Positions 26,934 through 36,231 are shown, counted from the first letter of the stretch. The stretch is DNA of 64,000 nt from Pedobacter sp. Leaf194 (GCF_001423945.1 NZ_LMPU01000008.1:310001-374000); one strand, 5' to 3'. Made by a program: numbers and translations. The notes: a model not told the origin generated them from the letters alone.

Positions 26934-29129
26934 ATGAGCATGAAGACAGTTATAATATCGAACAGACTTCCCGTTAAAATCATCGAAGAAAACAATGAAT
27001 ATACGTTCATTCCGAGTGAGGGCGGCCTTGCAACCGGACTGGGAGACGTGTATAAAAATGGCAATTCAATTTGGGTGGGTTGGCCAGGAATAGAGGTTCC
27101 TCTGGATAGACAAGAAGAGGTAATCGAAAAACTAGGAGAACTTAATCTATATCCCGTTTTTCTAACTCAAGAAGAAATTAATCTTTACTACGAAGGCTTT
27201 TCCAATGAGGTGTTGTGGCCGGTTTTTCATTACCTCGTTACCTATGCACATTACGAGCAAAGTTATTGGGATTGTTATAAATCAGTTAACGAAAAATTTG
27301 CCAGGAGCGCTATGCAGGTGCTCAACAGAAGGGATAAAATCTGGATACAGGATTACCAGTTACTGCTGCTTCCGGGTATTTTACGAGAAAAGTTACCCAA
27401 CTCAACCATCGGCTTTTTCCAGCATATTCCGTTCCCCTCTTATGAAATTTTTAGGCTAATCCCCTGGCGTGAAGAACTGCTGAATGGATTGATCGGTGCT
27501 GATTTAATCGGTTTACATACCTACGATGATGTTCGCCATTTTATCAGTACAGCAACACGGCTTTTACCGGTTAACTCCTCATCAAATGTGTTGAACAGCA
27601 ATGAAAGGCAGATTGTAATCGAGGCTTTTCCAATGGGTATCGACTTTGATAAGTTTTCTTCATTAACGGCAACAGATGAAGTACAAAGGGAAATCGCAAA
27701 TTTCCGGCAGGGAAAAGAAGAAACAAAAATTATTCTTTCCATTGATAGGCTGGATTACAGTAAAGGAATTCTCGAAAGATTAAAAGCGCTTGAATTGCTT
27801 CTGCAGATACATCCGGAATTCATCGGTAAAATCGAAATGTTCATGATAGTAGTACCTTCGAGAGATACCGTACCACAATACAACGAGCTTAGAGAGCATA
27901 TTGACCAGTTTGTTGGGAACCTGAATGCACGGTACCGCTCTATGGACTGGATTCCCGTTAACTATTTTTACCGCTCTTTTCCGATAGAATTTTTATCTGC
28001 ACTCTATGCCTCGGCAGACATCTGTCTGGTTACCCCCATGCGTGATGGAATGAATCTGGTGAGTAAAGAATATGTAGCGAGCAGAAACAATGAAGATGGG
28101 GTCCTGATTTTAAGTGAAATGGCAGGTGCATCGAAAGAACTTACCGACGCTTTGCTGGTAAACCCGAATAACCTGGGCGATATTATGGAAGCAATAGTTA
28201 CCGCCTTAAAAATGCCTCTCGAAGAACAACAAACCCGTATGAAAGCCATGCGGGCTATTGTAGAAAAATTCAATGTAAAGCATTGGGAAAATAATTTTAT
28301 TTTAAGACTAAACGAAGTGAAAGATTCTCAAAAATCATTACAAACCAAACATGCAGTAAATGCCGTAAACGAAATTATCGCCGCAAAATATGCTGAATCC
28401 AAAAACAGGGTATTGTTTCTTGATTATGATGGAACGTTGGTAGATTTTACCGGCAACATAGACGATGCATCACCTGATGATGAATTATATGATTTGATTG
28501 AAAATCTGACCCTTGACAACGCAAATACGGTAGTTATAATTAGTGGGAGAAGGAATGAAACGCTCGAAAAATGGTTTGGCCACCTAAAAGTAGATATGAT
28601 TGCCGAACATGGCGCATGGCAAAAAGCACAGGGAGAAAAGTGGAATTGTTTACCACTATTAACAGACCAGTGGAAGGGTGAAATCCGCTCGCTGCTTGAG
28701 ACCTATACAGATAGAACTCCAGGTTCGTTCATAGAAGAGAAAAGTTATTCACTTGTTTGGCATTACCGTAAGGCAGAAGAAGGTTTGGGCGAATTGAGGG
28801 CCAGCGAAATCGTTAGCCATATGAAGATTTTGGCCGCAGATAAGGGTTTACAGCTGATGCCCGGAAGTAAGGTGATAGAATTCAAAAATATTGAGGTGAA
28901 TAAAGGAAAAGCGGCTTTAAACTGGTTGTATGATAAAAATCCTGATTTTATAATGGCGCTTGGCGATGACCACACTGACGAAGATATTTTTAGGGCTTTA
29001 CCGGAAGATGCAGTAACGGTGAAAGTAGGTAATAATTTATCAGAAGCTAAATATTATCTTAATGATTTTAAAGAAGTTAGAAAATTACTTTGGAGCCTAG
29101 TCAAAGAAGAATTTGTAGAACGAGGGTGA
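26934..29129 (+). CDS. Bifunctional trehalose-6-phosphate synthase/phosphatase (OtsA-OtsB fusion)
   Basis: The protein joins a GT20 trehalose-6-phosphate synthase to a HAD-type phosphatase, so it can make trehalose from UDP-glucose and glucose 6-phosphate in two steps. The N-terminal part (about 1-470) has SNRLPVKI, SEGGLATGL, VWVGWPG-like IWVGWPG, WIQDYQLLLLPG, FPMGID, DRLDYSKGI and the sugar-nucleotide site region MRDGMNLVSKEYVA. The C-terminal part (about 490-730) has the HAD nucleophile motif FLDYDGTLVDF and LGDDHTDEDIF. The start at 26934 (MSMKTVIISN) fits the promoter; 26904 is upstream of the predicted RNA start. It is convergent with a GH15 gene. Confidence 0.93.
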   Translation: MSMKTVIISNRLPVKIIEENNEYTFIPSEGGLATGLGDVYKNGNSIWVGWPGIEVPLDRQEEVIEKLGELNLYPVFLTQEEINLYYEGFSNEVLWPVFHYLVTYAHYEQSYWDCYKSVNEKFARSAMQVLNRRDKIWIQDYQLLLLPGILREKLPNSTIGFFQHIPFPSYEIFRLIPWREELLNGLIGADLIGLHTYDDVRHFISTATRLLPVNSSSNVLNSNERQIVIEAFPMGIDFDKFSSLTATDEVQREIANFRQGKEETKIILSIDRLDYSKGILERLKALELLLQIHPEFIGKIEMFMIVVPSRDTVPQYNELREHIDQFVGNLNARYRSMDWIPVNYFYRSFPIEFLSALYASADICLVTPMRDGMNLVSKEYVASRNNEDGVLILSEMAGASKELTDALLVNPNNLGDIMEAIVTALKMPLEEQQTRMKAMRAIVEKFNVKHWENNFILRLNEVKDSQKSLQTKHAVNAVNEIIAAKYAESKNRVLFLDYDGTLVDFTGNIDDASPDDELYDLIENLTLDNANTVVIISGRRNETLEKWFGHLKVDMIAEHGAWQKAQGEKWNCLPLLTDQWKGEIRSLLETYTDRTPGSFIEEKSYSLVWHYRKAEEGLGELRASEIVSHMKILAADKGLQLMPGSKVIEFKNIEVNKGKAALNWLYDKNPDFIMALGDDHTDEDIFRALPEDAVTVKVGNNLSEAKYYLNDFKEVRKLLWSLVKEEFVERG

Positions 29130-29257
29130 TTTAAATACAATGAGTGTGTTTAATGTAATGAATTAGGAATTACTCTAGCGGAAATCAATTAATTTGCCGG
29201 AAATCATTAAACATGATAAAGCTGTTCCGGTCTAACAAATTTATAAGGCTCACTAAA

Positions 29258-29323
29258 TTTCCCGCGGATTTCGGTAATAAACGCAGAAGTAAATCAGCGA
29301 AAATCACCGTAAGCCGCGGGAGA
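29258..29323. repeat. Palindromic intergenic repeat
   Basis: CCCGCGG (29261-29267) and CCGCGGG (29314-29320) are the arms of a long imperfect palindrome whose centre reads AAACGCAGAAGTAAATCAGCG. This resembles the widespread Bacteroidota intergenic repeat built from CGCAGAT-type units. It lies between the convergent otsAB and GH15 genes and may also act as a terminator. Confidence 0.6.
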
Positions 29324-29327
29324 TATT

Positions 29328-31112
29328 CTACAAAAATATTGGCCTGTCCAACTTGATGGCGATGCGATATGCAGCATTCATTAAACCAACATGACTGTAA
29401 GCCTGCGGGAAATTCCCCCATTGACTTCCGGTTTTGGCGTCAACATCTTCGCTGAAAAGTAGCAAGTGGTTACAATATTTGATAATATTTTCAAACTCCT
29501 TAATTGCCTCGTCAGTTCTGCCAACGCAAGCCAAAGCCTCAACATACCAGAAAGCACAAATCAAGAAAGTAGTTTTTGGCTTTCCGAAATCATCAGCATG
29601 CAGGTACCTGTAAAATAACCCGTCTTCAGTTTTTAATTCTCGCTCCAAGGCAGCTAAATGGTCTTTAGCACGGTCTGATGCAGGGTCCAGGTAGTTCATC
29701 ATAATCAACTGCAAAGTACTCGCATCTAAATGCGGACTACCAACGGCATTGGTATAAACCTTACGTTCCGGATCATAACAAGCTTCGATATGGGCGGCAG
29801 CCTTGTCAATTAGAACCTGAGCTCTATCCTCAAAATTCTGATTACCGATAGTTTTTGCCATTTTTAAAGCCGCCTGTGCACCAGCCCACTGAAAAAGATT
29901 GCTGTAGCAATGCACATTGGCAATATTCCGGAATTCCCAGATACCAGCATCTTTTTCATCAATTGTACGCTCTATTTTAGATAATACACTTTCAATCCAT
30001 TTCACAGAATCGCTGCGCTCCGAAAAAACGAAACGATGGTCGGTATATAGCGGCAACATTGAAATTAAAACTTGTCCGTAAATATCGTTTTGTATATGTT
30101 CGTAGGCTTGATTTCCGACCCTGATAGGTTGCTCACCTTTGTAACCTTCTAAATGGTCCAAGGTGCGTTCCGTGATTTCACGTTCTCCGGCTATGCCATA
30201 CAACGGTTGGTATCTCGTATCCTCAGCATGGGAAATATCAGACAGGTAATTAAAATACTTCTCCATCTCTTCAAAGTGCCCAATATGGTTTAAAGAGGTA
30301 AGCACATAGTGAGAATCACGCAGCCAGCAATAGCGGTAATCCCAGTTTCGGGTACTGCCCGGCGATTCTGGCAAACTGGTTGTACTTGCGGCAATAATTG
30401 CCCCGGTATCCTCATACTGGTGAATTTTCAAAACCAGAGCAGAACGAATCACAAAAGGTTGATAGAAACCTGCTATAGATGAATGCTTAATCCACAACCT
30501 CCAGTATGCCACTGTTTCCCGAAGAAAGGTTTCTGCGGTACTTACCACGGGCGCTTCAAGATTTTGTCCGTAAGTCATAATGAGGTATTTTGCCTCGTTT
30601 AATACAAATGCTTTTTCATCTAAGATGTAACTAGTAGATACATTTGTACTTAACCTTATGTTTTCGTCGCAACCGATATAATCAATGTGGTTGCTGCCCC
30701 TGCTCGATCGCATTTTACCTTTCCCGTAATCGCAAACGGGCTCACATTTTATGGTGATTCGTGGGTTGCCTTGCAGGGGTTCAATCTTTCTGATAAACAT
30801 CAATGGCTTAAAATACCGCTCGTATAAATGGAATCTTGGAGCAAAATCTGTAATGCGATATTTGCCGTCTTCCGCGGTAATTTCGGTTCTTAAAACGTTG
30901 GTATTTTCAATATAATATTGAGTTGATGAGAATTCTCCCTGAGGTAAAATTGAAAATTCACCGCCTTTTTGTTTGTCCAGCAAGCTCCCGAAAACGAAAG
31001 GACTATCAAAACGTGGCCAGCAAAGCCACGAGATATCTGTATTTTTATTTACATGTGCCAGAAAAGCACAGTTTCCTATTATTCCTGTTTGATAAAGGTG
31101 TTGTTCGGCCAT
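29328..31112 (-). CDS. Glycoside hydrolase family 15 protein (glucoamylase/trehalase-like)
   Basis: This 594-residue GH15 enzyme has an N-terminal beta-domain (about 1-210: TGIIGNCAFLAHVN, ISWLCWPRFDSP) and an (alpha/alpha)6 barrel. The conserved block RNWDYRYCWLRDS is at 255-267. The probable general acid is Glu393 in DAGIWEFRN and the general base Glu555 in LLFSEDVDAKTG, followed by WGNFPQAYSHVGLMNAA. There is no signal peptide, so it acts in the cytoplasm, where trehalose or storage glucan are plausible substrates given otsAB on one side and glgCA on the other. The family includes glucoamylases, glucodextranases and trehalases; the sequence alone does not decide. Confidence 0.88.
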   Translation of the reverse strand: MAEQHLYQTGIIGNCAFLAHVNKNTDISWLCWPRFDSPFVFGSLLDKQKGGEFSILPQGEFSSTQYYIENTNVLRTEITAEDGKYRITDFAPRFHLYERYFKPLMFIRKIEPLQGNPRITIKCEPVCDYGKGKMRSSRGSNHIDYIGCDENIRLSTNVSTSYILDEKAFVLNEAKYLIMTYGQNLEAPVVSTAETFLRETVAYWRLWIKHSSIAGFYQPFVIRSALVLKIHQYEDTGAIIAASTTSLPESPGSTRNWDYRYCWLRDSHYVLTSLNHIGHFEEMEKYFNYLSDISHAEDTRYQPLYGIAGEREITERTLDHLEGYKGEQPIRVGNQAYEHIQNDIYGQVLISMLPLYTDHRFVFSERSDSVKWIESVLSKIERTIDEKDAGIWEFRNIANVHCYSNLFQWAGAQAALKMAKTIGNQNFEDRAQVLIDKAAAHIEACYDPERKVYTNAVGSPHLDASTLQLIMMNYLDPASDRAKDHLAALERELKTEDGLFYRYLHADDFGKPKTTFLICAFWYVEALACVGRTDEAIKEFENIIKYCNHLLLFSEDVDAKTGSQWGNFPQAYSHVGLMNAAYRIAIKLDRPIFL

Positions 31113-31453
31113 AAGCTCATTTAATGTTTATCTACTAACAAGCTTATGCGAAAAATGTTGGCGGAAAAGGGGATTTTTAACGATTTAAACAAGTACTTCG
31201 CAAACACAAACGGCTGCTAAGCCATATTGGATAAAAGTTGATGGATAGAGCGGGATTAATTTGGTTAAAGGAAATGAAATTGTATGACCTAAGCGTTAGA
31301 GAAATCGTGTCAGCTTAAGCCTAAAGGTCAATGCTAAAATTTCGAGTTAGTAACGATTTTACCATCTAATCTAGCTGAACAATGGTGCTAAACAAAAATT
31401 CTACGGAAACGGTTTCTCTAGGTGTAATCAGACTACGCCTCGCTTAACCTGGG
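31113..31453. other. Intergenic region between the GH15 gene and the glgC terminator
   Basis: No coding signal, exact -7 element, RNA gene or known repeat was recognised here. It must contain the GH15 promoter on the minus strand. Confidence 0.4.
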
Positions 31454-31490
31454 CAAAAAAAAAGCCAGTTTAAACGAATTTAAACTGGCT
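31454..31490 (-). terminator. Intrinsic terminator of glgA-glgC
   Basis: On the minus strand GCCAGTTTAAA pairs perfectly with TTTAAACTGGC across a 4-nt loop and is followed by nine T. It lies 28 bp after the glgC stop. Confidence 0.92.
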
Positions 31491-31517
31491 CAATAATTTG
31501 AATACTAACTTGTGATT

Positions 31518-32786
31518 TTAAATTACAGTTCCACTTGGTAAAACCGCACCCTTTTTAACTACAACGATTCCGTCTTTAACAGCATAAAGTTCAAAATCGC
31601 CATCTTCCAAATGCGGGCCGCCATTAATTTTCACATCATTTCCGATGCGACAGTTTTTATCAATAATCGCGTTGTTAATGTAGCAGCGGTCGCCGATGCC
31701 AATAAGTGAATTGCCTTTGGTTGTTTCCGTCTGAATTTCTTCCAAAGTTTGGTAACGATCGCTACCCATCACATAAGTATTGGTTACCACGGTATGTTTT
31801 CCAATGCGGGCTCTGATGCCTAGTACGGCATGTTCAATTCTACTTGCCTGTACAATACAACCCTCGGCAATAATTGCTTTCTCTAGCGTTGTACCCGAAA
31901 TTTTCGACGGCGGCAACATCCTTGCACGGGTAAAAATTGTGTGGTTGCTATCAAACATATTGAATTTCGGAATTTCATCCGTTAAGCCTAAATTGGCTTC
32001 GAAGAAAGACGAAATGTTACCGATATCTGTCCAATATCCTTCATATTGATAACTTAAAACACGACTCTCAGTAATCGCCCTTGGCAAAATTTCTTTACCG
32101 AAATCCTTTTCTTCTTCGTTTTCATTCAGAATATTGATTAAATACTCCCTGTTGAAAACATAAATACCCATAGATGCAAGGAAATTCCGTCCTTCGCTCT
32201 GCATTTCCGCTCCCGTGTCAGACACCCAATCCTCTAACCCTGTTTTCGGCTTCTCAATAAAAGAAGTAATCATGTTTTCTTCATCGGCTTTTAAAATACC
32301 GAAGTCGGTAGCATCTTTTGCCGTAACCGGAATTGTTGCAATGGTAATTTCTGCATTTGCATCAATGTGTTTTTGGATCATTTCCTGAAAATCCATTTGA
32401 TACAACTGGTCACCAGATAAAATCAGGATGTAATCAAACTCGTGAGAAACAATGTGGTGCATACATTGGCGCACTGCATCGGCAGTTCCCTGGAACCAGC
32501 CTGCGTTTTGCACCGTTTGCTCGGCCGCAAGAATATCAACAAAAGCCGTACTAAAGTGGCTAAAGTGATAAGTGTTTTTAATGTGTTTATTTAGGGATGC
32601 TGAATTAAACTGTGTTAACACAAACATACGGTGGATGCCAGAATTCAGGCAATTTGAAATTGGAATGTCTACCAACCGATATTTACCAGCAATCGGAACT
32701 GCCGGTTTAGAACGTGTTTGTGTTAATGGCGATAATCTAGAGCCCTGGCCACCGCCAAGGATAACGCCTAAAACTTTGTCAGTCAT
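31518..32786 (-). CDS. glgC: Glucose-1-phosphate adenylyltransferase
   Basis: GlgC makes ADP-glucose from ATP and glucose 1-phosphate, the committed step of glycogen synthesis. The 422-residue length is normal. The nucleotide-binding start LGVILGGGQGSRLSPLTQ, the KPAVPIAGKYRLVDIPISN block, the SGDQLYQMDF catalytic region and FIEKPK for glucose 1-phosphate are all present, followed by a left-handed beta-helix C-terminus. It is encoded 8 bp after glgA in a two-gene operon. Branching enzyme and phosphorylase genes are not in the window. Confidence 0.96.
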   Translation of the reverse strand: MTDKVLGVILGGGQGSRLSPLTQTRSKPAVPIAGKYRLVDIPISNCLNSGIHRMFVLTQFNSASLNKHIKNTYHFSHFSTAFVDILAAEQTVQNAGWFQGTADAVRQCMHHIVSHEFDYILILSGDQLYQMDFQEMIQKHIDANAEITIATIPVTAKDATDFGILKADEENMITSFIEKPKTGLEDWVSDTGAEMQSEGRNFLASMGIYVFNREYLINILNENEEEKDFGKEILPRAITESRVLSYQYEGYWTDIGNISSFFEANLGLTDEIPKFNMFDSNHTIFTRARMLPPSKISGTTLEKAIIAEGCIVQASRIEHAVLGIRARIGKHTVVTNTYVMGSDRYQTLEEIQTETTKGNSLIGIGDRCYINNAIIDKNCRIGNDVKINGGPHLEDGDFELYAVKDGIVVVKKGAVLPSGTVI

Positions 32787-32794
32787 GTTTAAGC

Positions 32795-34207
32795 TTATTT
32801 TAATATTTGGTATAATTCTATGTAATTCGTTGCTGCCCTATCCCACGAATGGTCAATCTTCATCATGGTTTTACGCACTGCTTTAAAAGCTTTTTTATCA
32901 TTATATAAATCAACAGCACGATTAATGGCATGTGTAACATCCCAAATGCTGGTTTGGTCGTGGCACAAACCGAAGCCGCCATCCCCAATGTCAATTACTG
33001 TGTCTTTTAACCCACCAACACGCCGCACAATCGGTACGGTGCCATATCGCAATGCATAAAGCTGGTTCAGGCCACAAGGCTCCACCCTCGATGGCATAAG
33101 TAGAAAATCGGCGCCTGCATAAATTTCGTGCGAAACCTGTTCGTTGTAGCCAATGTACGCATTATACCGCCCTCCAAAAATATCTTTCAATTGATTTAAT
33201 CGCCCCTCAACCCAATTCTCTCCAGAACCTAGAACCAACACATTTATGTTGTCGCCATGTTGTTGAAGCGCAGTGTAAAATATGTCAGGCAACAAATCGG
33301 CACCCTTCTCATCAACCAATCTTCCAATAAAAGTGAACAGTGGTTTGGATGCGTCTAATTGAAAAACATCGCACAAAGCCTTTTTGTTTGCGGTTTTTCC
33401 GGCTTCTACTGTTTTTAAATTGTAACTTTTTCCGAGCATGGGGTCTGTCGCAGGGTCCCAAACTTCGCTGTCTATTCCATTTAATATGCCCACACATTTC
33501 CATCGCTCCTGCCTAAGCAAACTTTCAAGGCCGCGGGCATTGTTCATCATCTCCTCTAAATAGCTTGGCGAAACAGTGGTTACTTTCCATGCACATTTAA
33601 TGGCCGATGCGAGTGGATTTATTGCATCTTCCCAACCTAACAAACCACCCTTCCATAAATCGAAAGCCGGCAAATAATACAATTTTTCCCAGCCAAACTG
33701 GCCTTGATATTGAGCGTTATGAATCGTTAAAATTGTAGGTACTTTAATCAAACTATTGTACTTCAAACAGTTCGAAACCATAAAAGGGATTAATCCGGTA
33801 TGGTGGTCGTGGCAGTGGATTACATCCGGACGATGTTCCCATTGTGCAATCCAATCTAAAGTGGCAATTTGGAAGGCAACAAAACGTTCGGTATCATCAT
33901 CATAGCCGTAAACATTTGGTCTGTCTGTTAATCCCTGAATATGAACAATATATAAATCGAAACCAAGTTTATTGGTTTTCTCCCGCAATACGCGGTAAGA
34001 AAAATGATGGTTACCGTAATTAGACCAGGCATCATAAGCCACTTCAAATTCACTTTCCCGCACAAATTTAGTATCATAGGCAGGAACAACCACTTTGGCA
34101 ATATGGCCGATTTTATTCTGGTATTTTGGTAAGGCCCCTACCACGTCAGCTAAACCACCAACTTTCGCAACAGGGTAACACTCGGCGCTTATATGTATAA
34201 TTTCCAT
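32795..34207 (-). CDS. glgA: Glycogen (starch) synthase, GT5 family
   Basis: GlgA extends alpha-1,4-glucan using ADP-glucose. The 470-residue GT5 enzyme starts MEIIHISAECYPVAKVGGLADVVGALP with the ADP-glucose-binding KVGGL motif. The C-terminal Rossmann half has FIGRLVDEKGADLL and the catalytic loop PSRVEPCGLNQLYALRYGTVPIVRRVGGLKDTV. The ATG at 34205-34207 is used; the frame extends one codon upstream to a TTG. It leads the glgA-glgC operon. Confidence 0.95.
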   Translation of the reverse strand: MEIIHISAECYPVAKVGGLADVVGALPKYQNKIGHIAKVVVPAYDTKFVRESEFEVAYDAWSNYGNHHFSYRVLREKTNKLGFDLYIVHIQGLTDRPNVYGYDDDTERFVAFQIATLDWIAQWEHRPDVIHCHDHHTGLIPFMVSNCLKYNSLIKVPTILTIHNAQYQGQFGWEKLYYLPAFDLWKGGLLGWEDAINPLASAIKCAWKVTTVSPSYLEEMMNNARGLESLLRQERWKCVGILNGIDSEVWDPATDPMLGKSYNLKTVEAGKTANKKALCDVFQLDASKPLFTFIGRLVDEKGADLLPDIFYTALQQHGDNINVLVLGSGENWVEGRLNQLKDIFGGRYNAYIGYNEQVSHEIYAGADFLLMPSRVEPCGLNQLYALRYGTVPIVRRVGGLKDTVIDIGDGGFGLCHDQTSIWDVTHAINRAVDLYNDKKAFKAVRKTMMKIDHSWDRAATNYIELYQILK

Positions 34208-34374
34208 CAAATATTTGGTGTAGATAACTCTGTTAAGTTAGTAATTGTTTTCTGATTTAGAAATAATGGGAAATTTATTTTTGTAGATAGATTTTTCCGC
34301 AGGTTTAGAAGATTATCGCAGCCTGGTATCTGTCCATTTCCTAATTAACTGGTGATTTTTTGGAAGTGAAAGTT

Positions 34375-34480
34375 TGTAGTTTTTGGCCGATTGCAACCCT
34401 GCTTTTCGTTGCAATTCCCGAAGAAAAATCGGGATATTTCCACTTTAATCAGGCTTATTTAACTACAGCCTGTTTCCAGC
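34375..34480. repeat. Possible degenerate dispersed element upstream of glgA
   Basis: The 400-bp gap between glgA and the next gene contains CCCGA/TCGGG hairpin arms near 34423-34435 and, at 34455-34475, a TTATTTAAC to CCTGTTT stretch that resembles 1023-1043. No coding signal was seen. An exact -7 element for glgA was not found. Confidence 0.3.
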
Positions 34481-34545
34481 AAATTGCATAACCTAAGTGA
34501 TTTTATTTCTGCTAAAACAGGTGTGAACTCTGTGGATTATTGAAA

Positions 34546-34577
34546 CGAAAAAACCGCTGAGCTTTCGCCAGCGGTTC
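34546..34577 (-). terminator. Intrinsic terminator of the SUMT-like gene
   Basis: On the minus strand AACCGCTG pairs with CAGCGGTT around a GCGAAAGC mini-hairpin and is followed by TTTTTTC, 31 bp after the stop codon. Confidence 0.9.
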
Positions 34578-34607
34578 AAACAACAAAACAAATTTATAAT
34601 GATTACT

Positions 34608-35402
34608 TTAGAACTCTTCAGCAATAATTTCGTAAAAATCCCTGATAGGTTGGAACTTCGGATGTAATGAAACGACATCTCCGAATACCAATAAAGCGGG
34701 TGCCTGTATTTTTTTGTCTGCAACAAGCTCCGCAATGGTATCAACAATACCAACAGCAGTTTTTTCATCAGGTGCGGAACCATTCTGAATCACTGCAATG
34801 GGCAATAAACCTTTGTTTTCATTCTGAAAAATTGCGGCTATTTCTTTAACTTTTTCAATGCCGTTCAAAACTACAATTGTAGCCTTTGTTTTGGCAGCAA
34901 TGTATAAATCTTCAGAAATTTCTCCCTTTGAGTTTGTCCCGGTCACTGCCCAGAAGCTCTCGCTTAAGTCTTTATAAATCATTGGGATTTTCTGCAAACT
35001 TGGCGCACCGGTTGCACTCGAAATCCCCGGGATAATCTCTGTAGGAATACTATAAGATTCTGCGGCATCAATTTCTTCATAACCTTTGGCAAAGAAAAAC
35101 GGGTCACCACTTTTTAAACGCACCACATGACCATAGTTTAAAGCGTAGTCAATAATCAGTTTGTTAACCGCATCCTGCGAAAAATCTTCATCGTCTGTAC
35201 GTTTACCAACATAAACTTTTGGAATATATTCTGGCGCATAACACAGTAAAGCTTCGTTCACATTTGCATCATACAAAACAACATCGGCTGTTTTTAATGC
35301 CTTAACACCTTTTAAGCTGAATAAATCCGGGTCGCCAGGACCAGCACCTATCAACGTAATCTTTGGTTCAATGTTCGCTTTTTCTACTTTACTTAAAATC
35401 AT
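34608..35402 (-). CDS. Divergent SUMT-like SAM-dependent methyltransferase
   Basis: This 264-residue paralogue of the SUMT at 40810-41580 has the same fold and motifs (LIGAGPGDPDLFSLKGVKAL, YALNYGHVVRLK, IIPGISSATGAPSL). SUMT methylates uroporphyrinogen III to precorrin-2 for sirohaem and cobalamin. Several conserved positions are changed: the canonical GGDPFVFGRG reads SGDPFFFAKG, YDALTNEALL reads YDANVNEALL, and PVTHRGLSESFW reads PMIYKDLSESFW. Activity may therefore be altered or lost. It shares a near-identical promoter/operator with the sulfite reductase operon, so it belongs to the same regulon despite lying 2 kb or more outside it. Confidence 0.8.
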   Translation of the reverse strand: MILSKVEKANIEPKITLIGAGPGDPDLFSLKGVKALKTADVVLYDANVNEALLCYAPEYIPKVYVGKRTDDEDFSQDAVNKLIIDYALNYGHVVRLKSGDPFFFAKGYEEIDAAESYSIPTEIIPGISSATGAPSLQKIPMIYKDLSESFWAVTGTNSKGEISEDLYIAAKTKATIVVLNGIEKVKEIAAIFQNENKGLLPIAVIQNGSAPDEKTAVGIVDTIAELVADKKIQAPALLVFGDVVSLHPKFQPIRDFYEIIAEEF

Positions 35403-35443
35403 GAGAGAAAATATTAGCTCGTTTATTACACTTGTTAACTACA

Positions 35444-35479
35444 CAAATATATAAAGTCTATAGAAATTGTAGTAATTTA
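35444..35479 (-). promoter_or_regulatory. Promoter/operator of the SUMT-like gene, shared sulfur-regulon sequence
   Basis: On the minus strand TATATTTG (35444-35451) is an exact -7 element. The adjacent upstream 28 bp, with TACTAC and CTATAG blocks, is almost the same as at the sulfite reductase promoter: 32 of 36 bases agree with 43937-43972. The -33 box is not evident, suggesting activator or repressor control at this position. Confidence 0.75.
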
Positions 35480-35591
35480 TTTTAAAATATTTTTGTTGCC
35501 AGGAAGTAGAAGTAACTTTTGGCTGACTCAAGCAAGCTAAAATACCTGCCCAGTAGCTGCAAGAAGTCACACTTCCTTTAATAATGCGCAA

Positions 35592-35622
35592 ACAAAAATG
35601 TCTCAGTGGAAAGCTAAGACAT
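35592..35622 (-). terminator. Intrinsic terminator of the lipoprotein gene
   Basis: On the minus strand ATGTCTTAG pairs with CTGAGACAT (one G-T pair), followed by TTTTGTTTG. It lies 26 bp after the stop at 35648. Confidence 0.75.
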
Positions 35623-35647
35623 CAATGCGGATAAGCTGATTTTAAGG

Positions 35648-36115
35648 TTATTTACAAGGTACTTCCACGAAGGTAAACTTCCCTGCCTCGTAGTTAATTG
35701 GCTTGCCTTTTACAAAATATGAACGACCTAATGTAGTTTCAATCTGTGCTACGCCCATTATCAATTTGCCGTCTTTTTTCAAAAAAGCCAACGGATTTGT
35801 AAACGCTTTGGTGGTATCGCCACCTGTATTAAAACGGTAATCAACGAGTAATGTATCACCATGAAACTTGCCATCCAACCCTCCATTATTCTGAGGTTTA
35901 TCTCCATATTTTATTAGCAATGAACCGGTAACTTTGCCGGAAGCCATTGTTTTTACAATCATGGCTGCACTGTCTTTTTCAAAAGCAGATGCATAACAGG
36001 TTTGGTTTATAACTGAATCTGCCTTTGTGGTTTCCGTCTTTTTATCTGAAGAACTGCATGCGTAAACGAATGGAACAATGGCAAAAACAAGGTAGGCGAA
36101 TTTCTTCTTCATCAT
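35648..36115 (-). CDS. Predicted lipoprotein of unknown function
   Basis: This 155-residue protein has a lipoprotein signal (MMKKKFAYLVFAIVPFVYAC, lipidated Cys20) followed by a Ser/Lys/Thr linker. The mature domain (SGKVTGSLLIKYGDKPQNNGGLDGKF, then GDTLLVDYRF) looks like a small beta-barrel often seen in Bacteroidota lipoproteins. Two further Cys (C40 and the penultimate residue) could form a disulfide. It has its own terminator and stands between the SUMT-like gene and the cysN terminator; no link to sulfur metabolism is evident. Confidence 0.78.
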   Translation of the reverse strand: MMKKKFAYLVFAIVPFVYACSSSDKKTETTKADSVINQTCYASAFEKDSAAMIVKTMASGKVTGSLLIKYGDKPQNNGGLDGKFHGDTLLVDYRFNTGGDTTKAFTNPLAFLKKDGKLIMGVAQIETTLGRSYFVKGKPINYEAGKFTFVEVPCK

Positions 36116-36197
36116 TTAATTTTTAAAATTTACGTTATCTAAATATAAAAATACGATGATAGTTTTCCATCAATTCCATAAATAAAATTTTGTTAAA

Positions 36198-36231
36198 AGA
36201 AAAAACGGGACTATCGTTACCGATGCCCCGC
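36198..36231 (-). terminator. Intrinsic terminator of the sulfate assimilation operon
   Basis: On the minus strand CGGG and CCCG arms enclose an ATCG-GTAA-CGAT inner stem, followed by TTTTTTC, about 60 bp after the cysN stop. Confidence 0.7.

Noticed and set aside
29185..29421. A 78-codon minus-strand frame overlapping the end of the GH15 gene
   Set aside because: It lies in a different frame of the GH15 3' end and runs across the palindromic repeat; no coding evidence.
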